DNA of 64,000 nt from the NCBI GenBank assembly GCA_947044365.1, contig OX345653.1, forward strand, positions 4,366,001 to 4,430,000, written 5' to 3'. Positions 1-13,792 of this stretch are shown one piece after another. Numbering within the stretch: the first letter of the stretch is position 1; every line of letters begins with the position of its first letter. The position numbers and the translations under genes were made by a program. A model generated the notes under the pieces. It ran no database searches. It was not told where the DNA came from and saw only the letters and a program-made list of their open reading frames with translations. The DNA is from Petrosia ficiformis. Its lineage: Eukaryota; Porifera; Demospongiae; Haplosclerida; Petrosiidae.

Positions 1-770
1 AGTTTGACAAGTGTCAGGTAAGTTCACATCTAGAAATGCTTTTAATCTCCACTTCCTCTTTTCCTCCCCTCCCTCCCTCCCTTTGTCCTGCCTTTGCCTC
101 CTCTTGTCTTTGGTCCTCTATCATTCTTAATTTCTGTTTCTCTTCAGTCTCTCAATGGACATTTAAAAAACAAGTTATCACAAAAAGAGGAACTATCTAA
201 AATATTCAATGACATCACTTCCTGTATGTCACATGACAATGCTGAGATCATTGTCTTGAAAAACCAGATTGACCAGATACAAGACCTCTGGTTAAACCTG
301 TCTGACCAGATCTCCAGTGCTCTGTCAAGTTTAGAACCTGCTACAAAATTGGCAAAGACGTATGAAAATGGAAAGGATAAACTGATGTCATGGTTAAAGA
401 TTGCTCTTGGAGAGCTCACTGGACTGGGACCCATACCATCTGAGCCTGAGGCTGTACAGGAACTGAAAATTAGAATTGATGTAAGAAACATTGACAGACA
501 AACAGACAGACAGTTTATGTACGTGTGTTTTCATATTCTCAGGACCTCAAATCAGAATATAATGGATTAGCTCCCTTGTTAGCCAAATGTACAGAGGATG
601 GTCTTGAATTGGCTAAATATTGTCAGAACCCTTCAAAACAGGGTCTACTAAAGAGTAATATTAATGATCTTCAGAACGATTGGGATAGTGTCGGTAAGAT
701 GTAATGGATATAAGAATGGATAGATGTATAATATATCAATGGTTGAGTGGGATAGATGTGTGGACGAACT

Positions 771-803
<33 letters not shown>

Positions 804-804
804 G

Positions 805-836
<32 letters not shown>

Positions 837-920
837 CCATTCACTGATGGATGTATAAATAGATGAATATATCAATGGTTGAGTGGGATAGATGTGTGGA
901 CGAACTGATAGATAGATAGG

Positions 921-951
<31 letters not shown>

Positions 952-952
952 G

Positions 953-988
<36 letters not shown>

Positions 989-3900
989 CCATTCACTGAT
1001 GGATGTATAAATAGATGAATATATCAATGGTTGAGTGGTATAGATGTGTGGAGGGACTGATGGATGGATAGATAGATGAATATATGAATGATAGGGTAGA
1101 TAGAAGGACAGATAGACAAACAAATGGGTTGATGGATGCCAAATGGATTGAATGAATATGATATTTTATGTTCCTAACAGGTAATATGTTGGGTGATCTT
1201 CATCAGAAACTCACTGACGCACTGATGCAGACTCAAGAGTTTCAACAAGTTGCTGACAGTCTTGATAGATGGGTGAATGCAACACAGAGTTCTTTGAAAA
1301 GACTGGAGCCTGTAGCAGCTCGTGTGAGGCTTATAGAACCACAGATTGAAGGTTTTAAGGTAATATTGTGCAGTTATCTGGTCCATTCATCCAGTCATTC
1401 GTTCCATCCACCCAGTCATTCATTCATTCAGCCATTCCTCTGTCCATCTAGCCATTCATCCATCCAGCCGGCCATCCAGCCAGCCATTCATCCACGCATT
1501 CCTCCACCCATCATCCATTCACCCATTCATCCATTTGTCTATTCATCCATTCATTTTTCTCTAGCCTATTATCGAAGATATTAAAGTCAATCAAACATTA
1601 TTAGAACAAGCTAAAGTAATTGGTCAACAGTTACTAGTTGAAGCTACTACAGAGGAGAGACTCAAAGTCGGGAAGAAACTTCACTCATTAGAAATGAGGT
1701 TTTACGGACTTGATAAGGCCACTTATGCTAGAATGAAAGAACTTGAAGTGAGTGAGAAGGACTGCCACGCCCACTAATGTAATTCATTTGATTTACTTAG
1801 GATGGTCTTCGGAAGGCAACTGTGTATGAAGAGAACTCATCCGAGCTATCTGATTGGTTGAAAGATAAGGAAGAGCAACTGGTTGTCATGGTAGCCACAC
1901 CCATTAGATCACAACCGCTCAAAACTCTTGCTGAGGAATTCAAGGTCAGTCCAATATCAGATAAATAATTCTCTTTATATATATATATACATCACTTGTA
2001 GGAATTCAACCAGTCAGTCCTGTTTCAAGAACCTGTTGTGACGACAATGTCAACATCAGAAACTTCTTTATTCCAGACAGATTTACAGACAATATTGAAA
2101 TACGAAACTCAAGAGAAGATTATAGATTTTCTCTCCTCCCCACAACACAGTAGAGGTCCTTCGCCAATGTTCTTACCTCCAAATCCAGAAACTCATGTTG
2201 ACTCTAAACCTTCCCAAGATCTTTTGAGTGTAGCAGCATCAACAGAAAATATTCTACATCCAGAGTTTTTAGATCGTCCGGGTGCTATCGAAGCCCTTGA
2301 AATTGGTGCCAAGTTACGTAATCGTTATCATAAACTAAAATCAAAGAGCTCCAGAAAATATGATGAAACTAATCAACTTCTTCAGACCGTACTGAGCTAT
2401 GAATCTAATTATACAACATTCTCTGATTGGCTGGAAGAAATGGTTGCTAAGATACAGGACTTAGAAGCTTTACCTATTTCCTGTGAAGAACTTGAAGCTC
2501 AACTTCAAGATGTGATGGTATTAATATCATTAATATTCATAGCATGTTTATATTACTTAATATTCATAATCTCAGCTCGTTAATATTCATAGCTCAATTA
2601 TTCATTATTATATTTATAGAGCTTACAACACGACATAGAGAATAAGGAACAAGTCTTGGAGTCATTAAATTCTATTGGAACATCCCTCATTGATGGTTGC
2701 CGTGACGATCTGTCTAAAGACTCTGTGAGCGAGAGCTTGTCAGACTTGAATGAGCAGTGGGGAAACCTGTTGAGTAGGCTAGATGAAAGAGCAAAGGAAT
2801 TGAATGAAGGGATTTCGTCAGCTAAGAAATACGAAAGACTAGAAAAAGAACTTGTGTCATGGTTAAATGACTGTGAAGCCAGACTGGACAAACCAGTTTT
2901 ATTAACTGGTTCTGCAAAAGAAATGGAACAGCTTGTGAAGAAACTAGAGGTTTGTTTAATTACATGTGAGCACCATTAAGCTTAGTTCAATCATAGGGTC
3001 TCCGGTCTGAGGTCAGCTCTCGTAGATCCCTGATGGAGACCTTAGTTTCAACAGGACAAGACTATGAATCATTTGTTGCGGAAAGTGGTGATATGACCAC
3101 ACCCAAACTGTTGCTAGGTTACACAGATTGTCAGAGGAGATATGAGAACCTGTTAGTGAAACTAGATGATAAAACAAAATCTACTGTTGATATTGCCGAG
3201 AAAGCTTCTGAACTCAAGTGTGTTTAAATTGGATCGTCCATCCAGCTGTCTGTCTGTCTGTCTGTCTGTATAGTAAATCACTCATCTATTTATCTTCTAT
3301 TAGTCAATTTGTACATCCATTCATTCTTCTGTACATCCATCCATTCTTCCTTACATCCTTCTCTATCTATCTATCTATCTGTCTATCTATCTATCTATCT
3401 ATCTATCTGTTTGTTTTACTAATGTAGGTTACAGCTTTCATATCTTTTGGATAATCTTCTCTCTTTAAAGACACAATTGGATAATCATGAACCTCCTCAT
3501 CTTCTTCCAGATCCTATATCAGAACAACTTCAACATCTAGACGTATGTCTAACTGTCTGTCTGTCTGTCTGTCTATGTGTCTGTCTGTATGGCTGCCTGT
3601 GTATGGTTGGTCATCTGTGGGTGTGTATCATATTGTGTGTGTGTATCATGTCAGTTGTTTGTGTGTGTACAATCAATATATGTACATATATATACATATA
3701 AATTGTTTTGTACTTATTTCACAGATTATCAATTCTCAATATAATTCTCTTCAAACATCGGTTGACGAACTATTTCAAGAAATTCCTTCTTTTAATTTAG
3801 AAGGTAACAAAACAGACAGACAGACAGGCACATAGATGGACAGACACACATAAAACCATGTTCTTACCTTTCAGATGGTAGTGAGTTACAGCTATTAACA

Positions 3901-6900
3901 CACAATGTATCCAGTACTAATGATGATGTAAAGAATATCATTTCACAATGGCAAAGTCGATTACAAAGGGCCCGAGAGTCAGCGCTTAAATTTGATAGAG
4001 ATTACAAGACCTTTTCTCAGTGGGTCAGTGATGTACTGAGGAAGCTTAGTAGTGATGATGGAATTCGAGCAACAGTTGAAGGAGTAGAGAGACAAATCAG
4101 TGATACAACTGTTAGGACATGTACATGTACTGTCATTGATATCTATCTCTCTGTCTGTCTCTCTGTCTGTCTCTCTGTCTGTCTGCTATAGTAGTATGTA
4201 TTGAAGGCTGTTAACAGAAGCTAATGGAATTATCTTTTCATTTCCCTTTCTCTAGTCTCTACAAGATGAAATCTCTAATCATCAACAATCATTACAAAAA
4301 CTAATGGACCTGGCACGAGGGATGATGGGAGGGGCATCCCCTGAAGATTGTATTTTGATTGGTGATCGACTAGCCCAGATACAAGCCAACTATGAAATTA
4401 TACAAAGACAACTGCTAGGTCGAATGCAAGCTTTAAAAGAAGGGCTGAAGAAAGTATGTACATGTACATGTAAATAATTATCATTCATAATTAAATGTGT
4501 GTCTGTAATGTATGTATGTACTTGTATGTGTGTGTGTATGTACATGTATGTGTTTATGTATATATGTATGTATGTATATACATGTATATGTATGTATGTA
4601 TGTATGTACTTGTATGTGTGTGTGTATGTACATGTATGTGTTTATGTATTTATGTGTATATGTATGTATATACATGTATATATGTATGTATGTATGTATG
4701 TATGTCACTTAGGAAGGATTGGAGTACTTGTACTTGTAACTAAACAATTATTCATGTTTGAAGATGTACTTCAAATACTTTGTAAAATACTTTCTCCCTT
4801 GTACATGTACATACATGTACATGTATGTACGTACGTATATTTATAATAATACAATATTTTATTAGGCAAAAGAGTTTTCTACACAGCATAAAACAGTATT
4901 GGATAAACTAGAGCAACAGCATAGTGACTTACATATGATGCCAACTGTTGGAATTGATATTGAAACTGTTAAACTTCAACTAGAAGACTATAAGGTATGT
5001 ATGATACACTCAAAATATCATTGTTACCGACTTCTCCTCCTCCTCCTCCTCCTCTTCCTCCTTCTCCTCTTCCCCTCTCTTCCCCTCTCTTCCATCCTTC
5101 AAAGGAGTTTGAACTTGAAATAACAGAGTTAAAGAAACATATTGCACAATGTCAGTTGAAAGGTAAACAGCTCAAAGATTCTTGTCACTATGACGACCAT
5201 ACATGGGTAGATGCCAGATTAGATGAACTTAATATGGGTTAGTGTAACATGTGTACATACATATCATAATACATGCATAGTTTGCATACATACATGTACA
5301 GTACATGTACACATACATGTACATGTACAGTACATGTACACATACATGTACATGTACAGTACATGTACACATACATGTACAGTACATGTACACATACATG
5401 TACATGTACAGTACATGTACATACATGTACATGCATACACACAGTCACAAACATACATATGTACATACATACATGCATACATATCCATGTACACTATCAC
5501 CTATCTATAATGTATACATACATGTACATGTACAGTACATGTACATACATATACATGTACACTATCACCTATCTATAATGTATGCTACTCCTTCCATTAG
5601 CTTGGAGTAAACTTCAATCTTCAAGTCTCAGCAGACAGCAACAGTTAGAAGATGCTCTGCTACGTCTAGGACAGTTTCATGAGGCTTTGGTTGAGTTAAT
5701 GAGATGGATGAAAGAATGCTCTGAGACTTTATTAGAGAGAAAAGAACCTGGAGTGAATATACAAGATATTGAACAACAAATGAGTGATCTACAAGTGAGA
5801 AGAACTGATGGATGGATAGATGGATGGATGGATGGATGGATAGATAGACGAAGGGGCGGACAGACGGACGGACAGGCAGACAGACGGACGGACAGACAGA
5901 TGGATGGATGGTTGGATGGACGGATGGAATGTGGATGGATTAACCACATGATTTAATAGTTGATATCTACTTCACACAATCAAATGTAATATGTAATTTC
6001 ACTCTGTGTATGCACAAACTATATGATATCCATACCTACTGCATCACATGATATCTAGTATACTAACAGAGGTATAGTATACTATATATCTATATACCAA
6101 GTATACTAATTACTATAGTTAGTATACTAAGTGTATACGGAGTAGTATAATGACATCTGAGAATGTATCAACGTAATTTGATAACAATATAAGATGATCA
6201 CCAACCTTATTATATTACAAACTATAACGTATTCCTCAGTATGTCTAGTGGGTGTGGCTGCATATTTAATTAGTGGATGTGGTTAGTATAGTCAGTTTAG
6301 TATTTAAAGGTAATGATCACTGCTAGCATATAACTGAACCAATTGTAAAGTATATGTACTGATGAATGAATTGTACACATTCAATGACAAATGTGTTAGT
6401 TAGCTTGTATTATGTGTGTTCTAGTGGTGATATTAATCTTGATATAGGTCTTGCAGTCTGAGATTGTGTCCCATGAATTGACTGTCAGTTCTCTGAATGA
6501 GGCAGGCAGGAAGCTAGTTTCTGGCAGTCATGACGATACTACAGCAGCTGAGATACAAAAAGAAGTTGATGAAATGAATAATGAGTGAGTATTATCTTCA
6601 TGACATAATCCTCCATTACCTTTTCCTCTTGTATTACAGATGGCACTCTCTCAAATCTCTCACATCAGATAAACAGGTGACACTCTCCACAGCACTAGAA
6701 CGCGCTAGAGTCTTCCATGCTGATCTTAAAGAGCTGGTTGACAAGTTTAACAGAGCTGAAGAACTGGCTACAATTATGTGGAATCCACATTGTCTTCCTG
6801 ATACATGTCAGAGGGATATTGATGAACATGCCGAGTATATGATCATTGTTCAGGGGCTGAAAGACCCAATGAATATAATAAAATCAGAGGGAGAAGGGTT

Positions 6901-7408
6901 AAAATCTCAGGGTAATTTGGAAGATCAAGAAATTGTGGATCGTTGGGCGACTGATCTTAAAGACCGGTGGGATGAATTGATGGCAACTGCAGAAGAAAAA
7001 CAGGTTTGTACTAATTATTACACTTCATATGTACTTCACACATCACATCCACATATCACACATCCAACATTACGCTTCATACTTTTCTTTCTCACAGTCT
7101 CAGTTAGAAGAAGCAAAAACCTATGCTGATGAATTTGATACCTCTTTCACAAACCTGTCTGACCAGTTAGACCAGTTGAAAAAACAAGCAGAACATTCGT
7201 CTTCTATTCACTCTGAAGCTGAAATGGTGAAAAAACAACTAGAAGATCACAAGGTATATATATACATGTGTGTGTATATATGTACGTAAGTAAACTATGT
7301 ATATATGTATGTATGTATGTATGTATGTAATGTATGTATATATACATGTATGTATGTGTATGTATACATCTATGTATGTATGTATGTATATGTATGTATG
7401 TATGTATG

Positions 7409-7440
<32 letters not shown>

Positions 7441-7442
7441 TG

Positions 7443-7474
<32 letters not shown>

Positions 7475-9559
7475 TGTATATGTATGTATGTATGTATGTA
7501 TATATGTATCTATGTATCTATGTATGTATCTATGTATGTACATGTATGTATACATGTATGTATGTGTATGTATACATGTATGTATGTATGTATGTACGTA
7601 TACATGTATATGTGTATATATATATATATATAATTATATTTATCTACATATTATTATCTTACAGTTAATACTAAACCAATTGAAACAATTAGAATCACAA
7701 ATAGAGAAATTAGAAGGAATGGGTGGGGCTATGATGAAGAACTGTGTGACTGAGGATGGTACTGTGATTAAACAAAAACTAACACAACTGAGGTTTGGGA
7801 TGGATGGATGGATGGATGGACGGATGGAGGGATGGATGGATGGATGGATGGATGGATGGATGGATGGAGGGACGGATGGATGGATGGATGGATGGATGGA
7901 TGGATGGACTGATGAATATATGACGGAGATAGTATGGAGATATTGATGAGTTGTTGTAAATGTTTATACACAGATCGAAATATGATGAACTTCAAACGAA
8001 TGCACTATCTCTTCTCTCTGATTTGGAAGAAGCTCTTCTAACTGTAGGACAATTTGAGGAAGCATATCATGAACTAAGAATGTGGCTTCGTAGTGCATGG
8101 GATCAGCTCCAGAACCCGGAAGCCATACCAGGACAGTCTCAGATTGTGGCTACTATAGCTGCTAAACACAAGGTACGTGTACATGTATTTATAAATCATT
8201 TGTTTGTTTCCATCCATCATCTATCTATCTGTTTATCATTTATTTATCTCCATTTATCTGTCTATCCTCATCTATCTACCTCTCTATCTATCTATCTATC
8301 TATCTCTAACTATCTATCATCTATCTATCTATCTATCTTTATTGTAGGCTCTACAAAAGGAACTCGCAGCTCGTTCAACCGGTTATTCTTCAGTGATGAA
8401 AGCTGGTAAGGAACTGATGAAAACCAAACAAGGAGATGATAAAAATGTACTGAAAAGTAAACTAGCTGATCTTGAACAAGAGTGGGAGGGGGTGTGTCAA
8501 ATGTCTGTTGCTAGGCAACAAAAACTGGACAATGCACTCAAAAAAGTATGCAATATAAAATATTAATTATATTGTGTTTATTGTTTTCAATACTTGTAGT
8601 TATATCAGCTTGAGTCGTATATTCAACCTATTAAAGGATGGATGACAAAGGTTCTACCAACATTAGATGAATCGGAACCAGTGGATGGGGATGTGGCTAC
8701 TGTACATGAACTCATTGAATCACATAATGTAAGGACGTGGAAACTGGACTATGGATGGATGGATGGACAGACAGATGGATGTATGGATGGATGGATGTAT
8801 GGATGGATGGATGGATGGATGGATTGATGGATGGATGGATGGATGGATGGATGGATGGATGGATGAATGGATGGATGGATGGATGGATGGATTGATGGAT
8901 GGTGGGTGGGTTGGTGGATAAGTGGGTTGGTTGGTTGGATGGATGATAGATGAGTTCCTCCACATCTTGCTTCAACAGGTGTTTCAGAATGAGCTTGGTT
9001 CCTATCAAAAGAGTATTGACATTATAACTAGCTTAGGAGAGGAATTAACAGAGGTCTTGGACTCATCGTCTTCAGTAAAAGATGAACTGGAGGAATTGAA
9101 TCTGTTGTGGGATGATATATGTAATCACTCAGTTTCTAAACAAGAGAGACTACAGTATGCTATGAAGGTGTGTGTATGTGTCTGTGTTTATGTATGTATG
9201 TATGTATGTGTATGTATGTATGTGTGTATGTGTATATGTGTATGTATGTATGTGTGTGCATGTCAGTATCTGTGTGTGTGCTTGTATATGTCCCATTGCC
9301 TTTATCATATCTTGTTTCTGGTGTCTCCTCTCACTCCTTCAGGCTGCTCTTAATTTCAACCAAGGAATTAGGGAGACATGGTCTTGGATGGAACAAAAGG
9401 AGGCGGAGCTTGATATGATGGGTCCACCAGCTGAAGATGTAGCAATACTATATCAACAAATTGAAGAACATAAAGTTAGTTGATTACATCATCTATCTAT
9501 TTATATATCTATCTATTTATATTGTATCTGTCTGTCTATCGTATCTATCTATTTATGTC

Positions 9560-9632
<73 letters not shown>

Positions 9633-12137
9633 CCATCTACTTTCTCCAGATATTGGAACAAGATGTTCATTCATATCAACCTATATATGAACAAGTGTTA
9701 GATCTCGGACAAAGCCTTCATCAACTATCACATCCCAGAGCAGAGCCAGTTTTGTTTGGTCAACTGCAACAGTTGGAACAGAAATGGAAGGGAATTAAAG
9801 GAAAGATGAGTACACGAAGTGAAGCACTGGCTAGCAGTTTATTGGAGGTACATGGCCTTCAGGATATGATGGATGAATTAGGTGATTGGGTGACTGGAGC
9901 TGAGGGTGACATGGCAATCGCTGAAGGCACACCCATTGGTGATGATTTAGAGAGTGTGGAACAACAGCTTAATCAGCATGAGGTATGTGATAGACAGACA
10001 GACAGACAGATGGACAGACAAACGGACAGATGGACAGATCGACAGACACTAGATGTATCATTAGAATATCTGATTTTAATTCTTCTACTGCTGTAGTCAT
10101 TTCAAGAAGATATGGCAACTCACCAGCCAAAAATGGAGGCTCTTAATAAAGCTGTTAAGAGACGTAAGTCTCGTGTATCTTTAACTCCAAGTTCATCATC
10201 TAATCCCGAAATGAATAAGAGAGTTAGTAATCTTGATAAACGATGGAAAAGGCTTTGGTTACGATCTAATGAGAGACATCGACAATTATTGGAGGCACGT
10301 ACCAGATTGAAAGATATTGCCATGGCCAGGTGAGTACCATGATTAGAGAAATAGTATTTGTATTTTTATCATGTTAAATATTTATAACTGTATAAATATA
10401 CATGAGGATATCTGTAATGATGTGTTAGTAGTAATTTTCATTATAATTATATATTCATTATAATATTTCAGGTCATTTAATTTTGATGCTTGGTGTAAGA
10501 GGTTTGTATCCTGGGTTGATCAGCAGAAATTGAGAGTCAATGATTTGTTTCGTCGTTTTGATACGAATCATGATGGATTTCTGACTAGAGAAGAATTTAT
10601 GAAGGCTTTAAAAGCATCTGGTATGTGATTGATTGATCAATTGATTGATTGATTAATTCATTGATTAATTCATTGATTTGATTAATTCATTAATTAATTC
10701 ATTGATTAATTCATTGATTAATTCATTCATTCATTGATTTGATTAATTCATTGATTAATTCATTGATTTGATTAATTCATTGATTAATTCATTGATTTGA
10801 TTAATTCATTGATTAATTAATTCATTGATTATTAATTCATTGATTAATTTATTGATTTGATTAAATCATTGATTAATTCATTGATTAATTCATTGATTAA
10901 TTGATTAATTCATTTATTAATTCATTGATTAATTGATTAATTCATTTATTAATTCATTGATTAATTCATTGATTTGATTAATTCATTGATTAATTCATTG
11001 ATTAATTCATTCATTCATTGATTTGATTAATTCATTGATTAATTCATTGATTTGATTAATTCATTGATTAACTCATTCATTAATTGATTGTGGTCATTAG
11101 TGAAGGGATCATTTTCTTATAGGATTAGCTATGAATCAAATTGAACTTGAGAAGATAGCCGACTCATTTGACAGGAAAAAAAATGGTTTGATAGATTTAG
11201 CAGAAATCAGTGCTATATTGAAGGGACAGAAAATACGTAGAAAGTATAAAACTACAGCAACAGCCAAACCCTTGTCAGATGCTGAAAAGATTGACATGGA
11301 GGTATTTGTTTGTTCATATTCTGTTATTCAATGTCATTATTTGTCTGACCGATGGACATACATAGATATATTATTTTATACAAATAGATACATCAACAAG
11401 TATCACAATGTATGTGTGAACATAAGTATCAAGTTGTACCCGTGAAAGAAGGACAATACAAGGTACATATATATATACATACATACATACATAATCACAT
11501 ACATAATTACATACATACATACATATATACATACATACATATTTACATAGTTACATACATACATACATACATATGTACATACATATATACATACATATAT
11601 ACATACCTACATACATACGTACATACATACATATGTAATATATACATACATACATACATACATACATACATACATACATACATACATACATACATACATA
11701 CATACATACATACCTACATACATACGTACATACATACCTACATACATACGTACATACATATATATGTAATATATACATACATACATACATACATTCATAC
11801 ATACATACATGTGTATACGTATATATACACATGCATACATTAATATACATACATGTTTACTTTTGTATTCTAGTTTGGAGAATCTCAAAAAATTCGTATG
11901 GTTAGAATTTTACGAAGTACTGTAATGGTTAGAGTAGGTGGTGGGTGGGAACCTCTCGAAGTGTTTCTGGGTAAAAATGATCCTTGTAGAGGTAAGTTCA
12001 GTCAATGACATGCTGTGTAATATACATGTACAATCAATCCATCTATCTATCCATTCATCTATCTGTTTATCTATTACTAACAATCCATCCATCTTTTGTC
12101 ATCCAATGATTTATATGTATATGTTGTGTTCATCTGT

Positions 12138-12205
<68 letters not shown>

Positions 12206-12237
12206 TTATCTACTTATCTATCTATCTATCTATCTAA

Positions 12238-12273
<36 letters not shown>

Positions 12274-12281
12274 TTATCTAC

Positions 12282-12326
<45 letters not shown>

Positions 12327-13582
12327 CTTACACTCACTCATTTACTCAACCAGTTACTGGACGTACTAATACAGAGATATTTAGTGATCAAACAGGTTTA
12401 GGAGTTACTCAAGCAGCTTTTAAGCGTAAAAGTCAAACAGCTATTAGTGCAAAGAATGATGCTACAAGGAAAGGTATTGAAAAGGACCCTGGAACAAAAC
12501 AAATTACCAGAACCCTTCCAAGTGGTAGAATAGAAACTTTGATAACTAAAAAAACAGTTGGACCCAGTGTTAAGGTATTGTCATTATTATGTTTCCTAAG
12601 TGGTTTTGATCAATAATATTATCTGTTAGAACCATGAGCGTTTTAGTATTCTCTCGAAATTTTAATTTTTACCATGAACTAACTATAGCCTTGATATTGA
12701 TTTTTCATTAAAAAATCAGTCATTTCAGATTGAGCCAAAACTGTTTCTAGAGTTAGATAATGATGTCCTTATTATGTTTCCAAAGTGGTTTTGATCAATA
12801 ATATTATCTGTTAGAACCATGAGCGTTTTAGTATTCTCTCGAAATTTGAATTTTTACCATGAAATTGGTATTGATTTTTTTCATTGCAAAATCACTCGTT
12901 TCAGATTGGGTTCATAGAGTTAGATAATGATGTCATTATTATGTTTCCAAAAGGTTTTGATCACATGTTACATTAAGACTTAAAAGTGATGCAGTATTCA
13001 TTCATAACTTTCCTCTATTAATAGGTAATTGAGACATTTGGAGACTCTCCTAAACGCACACATAAAGGAGGAGGAGGGAGACCAACAAAGACTCCCATTA
13101 GAGTTGAAACACCAACCAGGAAATCACATAGCTTAAGCAGAATTGTAAGTTACAAATCCTGATATCAGGTTCATAGACTCAGACCAAGTACACAGAATCA
13201 GAATGTGACTGTACACAATTGACATTCTTTCATTCTCCAGATGACCCCCACAACAGAACATACTCGCACACATCCTCATATCCCTCCTCGTTCCAAAACC
13301 CCCATAATAAGATCAAAGACTCCAAGCAGACATTCTCTGACTAGAGAAAAATCTCCACCTACACAATTAACTCCAGAAAGAATTCCACCTAGAGCCAAGA
13401 CGCCAACAAGGAATGGATCTTTATCAGGAACTCGTCAGTCCTCTGATATAACCCCGATAAGGGGACCTACCCCATCTGGGGGAACCCCTACTCGTACTAA
13501 AGGAAGTAAAATCCCCACACCTACCTCAGGAAGTAAAATTCCAACTGTTAGCTCACGGACTAGACAACCAGGCCATCAATAA
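1..13582 (+). CDS. MACF1/DST: Spectraplakin (MACF1/dystonin/Shot type), 3' part; 5' end lies outside the window
   Basis: Giant cytoskeletal linker that joins actin to microtubules; only the C-terminal half is present. About 25 short exons from 1 to 10330 encode spectrin-type helical repeats (Trp and Leu rich heptads, for example 147-480, 2003-2515, 6641-7002, 9651-9980), roughly 15 repeats by length. Two EF-hands follow: loop [12 protein letters not shown] (exon near 10472-10620) and [12 protein letters not shown] (near 11124-11300). The GAS2/GAR microtubule-binding domain is split over 11388-11462, 11874-11991 and 12354 onward, with the hallmark runs [25 protein letters not shown] and KNDPCR. 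The last exons (13024-13144, 13241-13582) are Ser/Pro/Arg rich and contain two SKIPT sequences, SxIP-type EB1-binding motifs. This domain order is diagnostic of the family. Almost every intron holds a microsatellite. I cannot see the actin-binding or plakin domains, and MACF1 versus DST has no meaning before the vertebrate duplication. Confidence 0.93.
712..1110. repeat. (GATA)n microsatellite with a larger internal duplication
   Basis: Intron of the spectraplakin gene. Runs of GATA are interrupted by a longer unit (AATCCATTCACTGATGGATG, then a stretch with GAATATATCAATGGTTGAGTGG) that recurs near 735, 865 and 1018. The block therefore grew by duplicating a composite unit as well as by slippage. 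Confidence 0.9.
4495..4710. repeat. (GTAT)n microsatellite
   Basis: Intronic GTAT/GTGT/ACATGT tract in the spectraplakin gene. It translates as Tyr/Val/Cys/Met runs in several frames, which is an artefact and not a gene. Confidence 0.9.
5275..5580. repeat. ACATGTAC palindromic satellite tract
   Basis: Intronic tract built from TACATGTACA and CATACATGTACAGTACATG units. The unit is self-complementary, so the tract can form many hairpins. An ACTATCACCTATCTATAATGT segment occurs twice near its end. Confidence 0.85.
7296..7640. repeat. (GTAT)n microsatellite ending in (AT)n
   Basis: Intronic tetranucleotide tract of about 340 bp, directly upstream of the acceptor at about 7665 in the spectraplakin gene. 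Confidence 0.9.
7796..7915. repeat. (GGAT)n microsatellite
   Basis: Near-pure GGAT repeat in a spectraplakin intron, starting almost directly after the donor site. A similar (GGAT)n block lies in a later intron at 8745-8945 and a shorter one at 5798-5925. Confidence 0.9.
8745..8945. repeat. (GGAT)n microsatellite
   Basis: GGAT repeat of about 200 bp in a spectraplakin intron, with TGGTGGGTTGG variants at its 3' end. Confidence 0.9.
9553..9627. repeat. (AT)n dinucleotide run
   Basis: About 75 bp of almost pure AT just before the acceptor at about 9650 in the spectraplakin gene. Confidence 0.9.
10625..11095. repeat. ATTGATTAATTC minisatellite
   Basis: About 470 bp made only of ATTGATTAATTC, ATTGATTTGATTAATTC and similar 12-17 bp units. 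It fills the intron between the two EF-hand exons of the spectraplakin gene. Confidence 0.9.
11463..11850. repeat. (ACAT)n microsatellite
   Basis: Nearly 400 bp of ACAT with CTAC and GTAC variants. It sits in an intron that splits the GAS2 domain coding sequence. Confidence 0.9.
12130..12330. repeat. (CTAT)n microsatellite
   Basis: About 200 bp of CTAT with rare TTAT and CTAC variants, in the intron between 11991 and 12354 inside the GAS2-domain region. Confidence 0.9.
12576..12990 (+). repeat. Tandem duplication of about 190 bp in a spectraplakin intron
   Basis: The block TATTATGTTTCC(T/A)AAGTGG, continuing through TTTTGATCAATAATATTATC and ATGAGCGTTTTAGTATTCTC, occurs near 12585 and again near 12772. 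A third, shorter copy (ATTATGTTTCCAAAAGGTTT) begins near 12938. The first two copies are close to identical. Confidence 0.85.
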
Positions 13583-13792
13583 TATTTAATAGTTATTAAA
13601 GTTAATTAACTAGTAGGTCTCACAATATTTAATGTATTATAATATTAATTATGTTGAATTGGAAATCATTCCCAGTCTTCTCAATAACTGATAACTTTTT
13701 AAATCTATAATAATGTATATAAATCTCATGATATATTTTAATTAATGTTATTAATTAATTATTATTAAGTGATTTTTAATTTTCAAAGCAAG

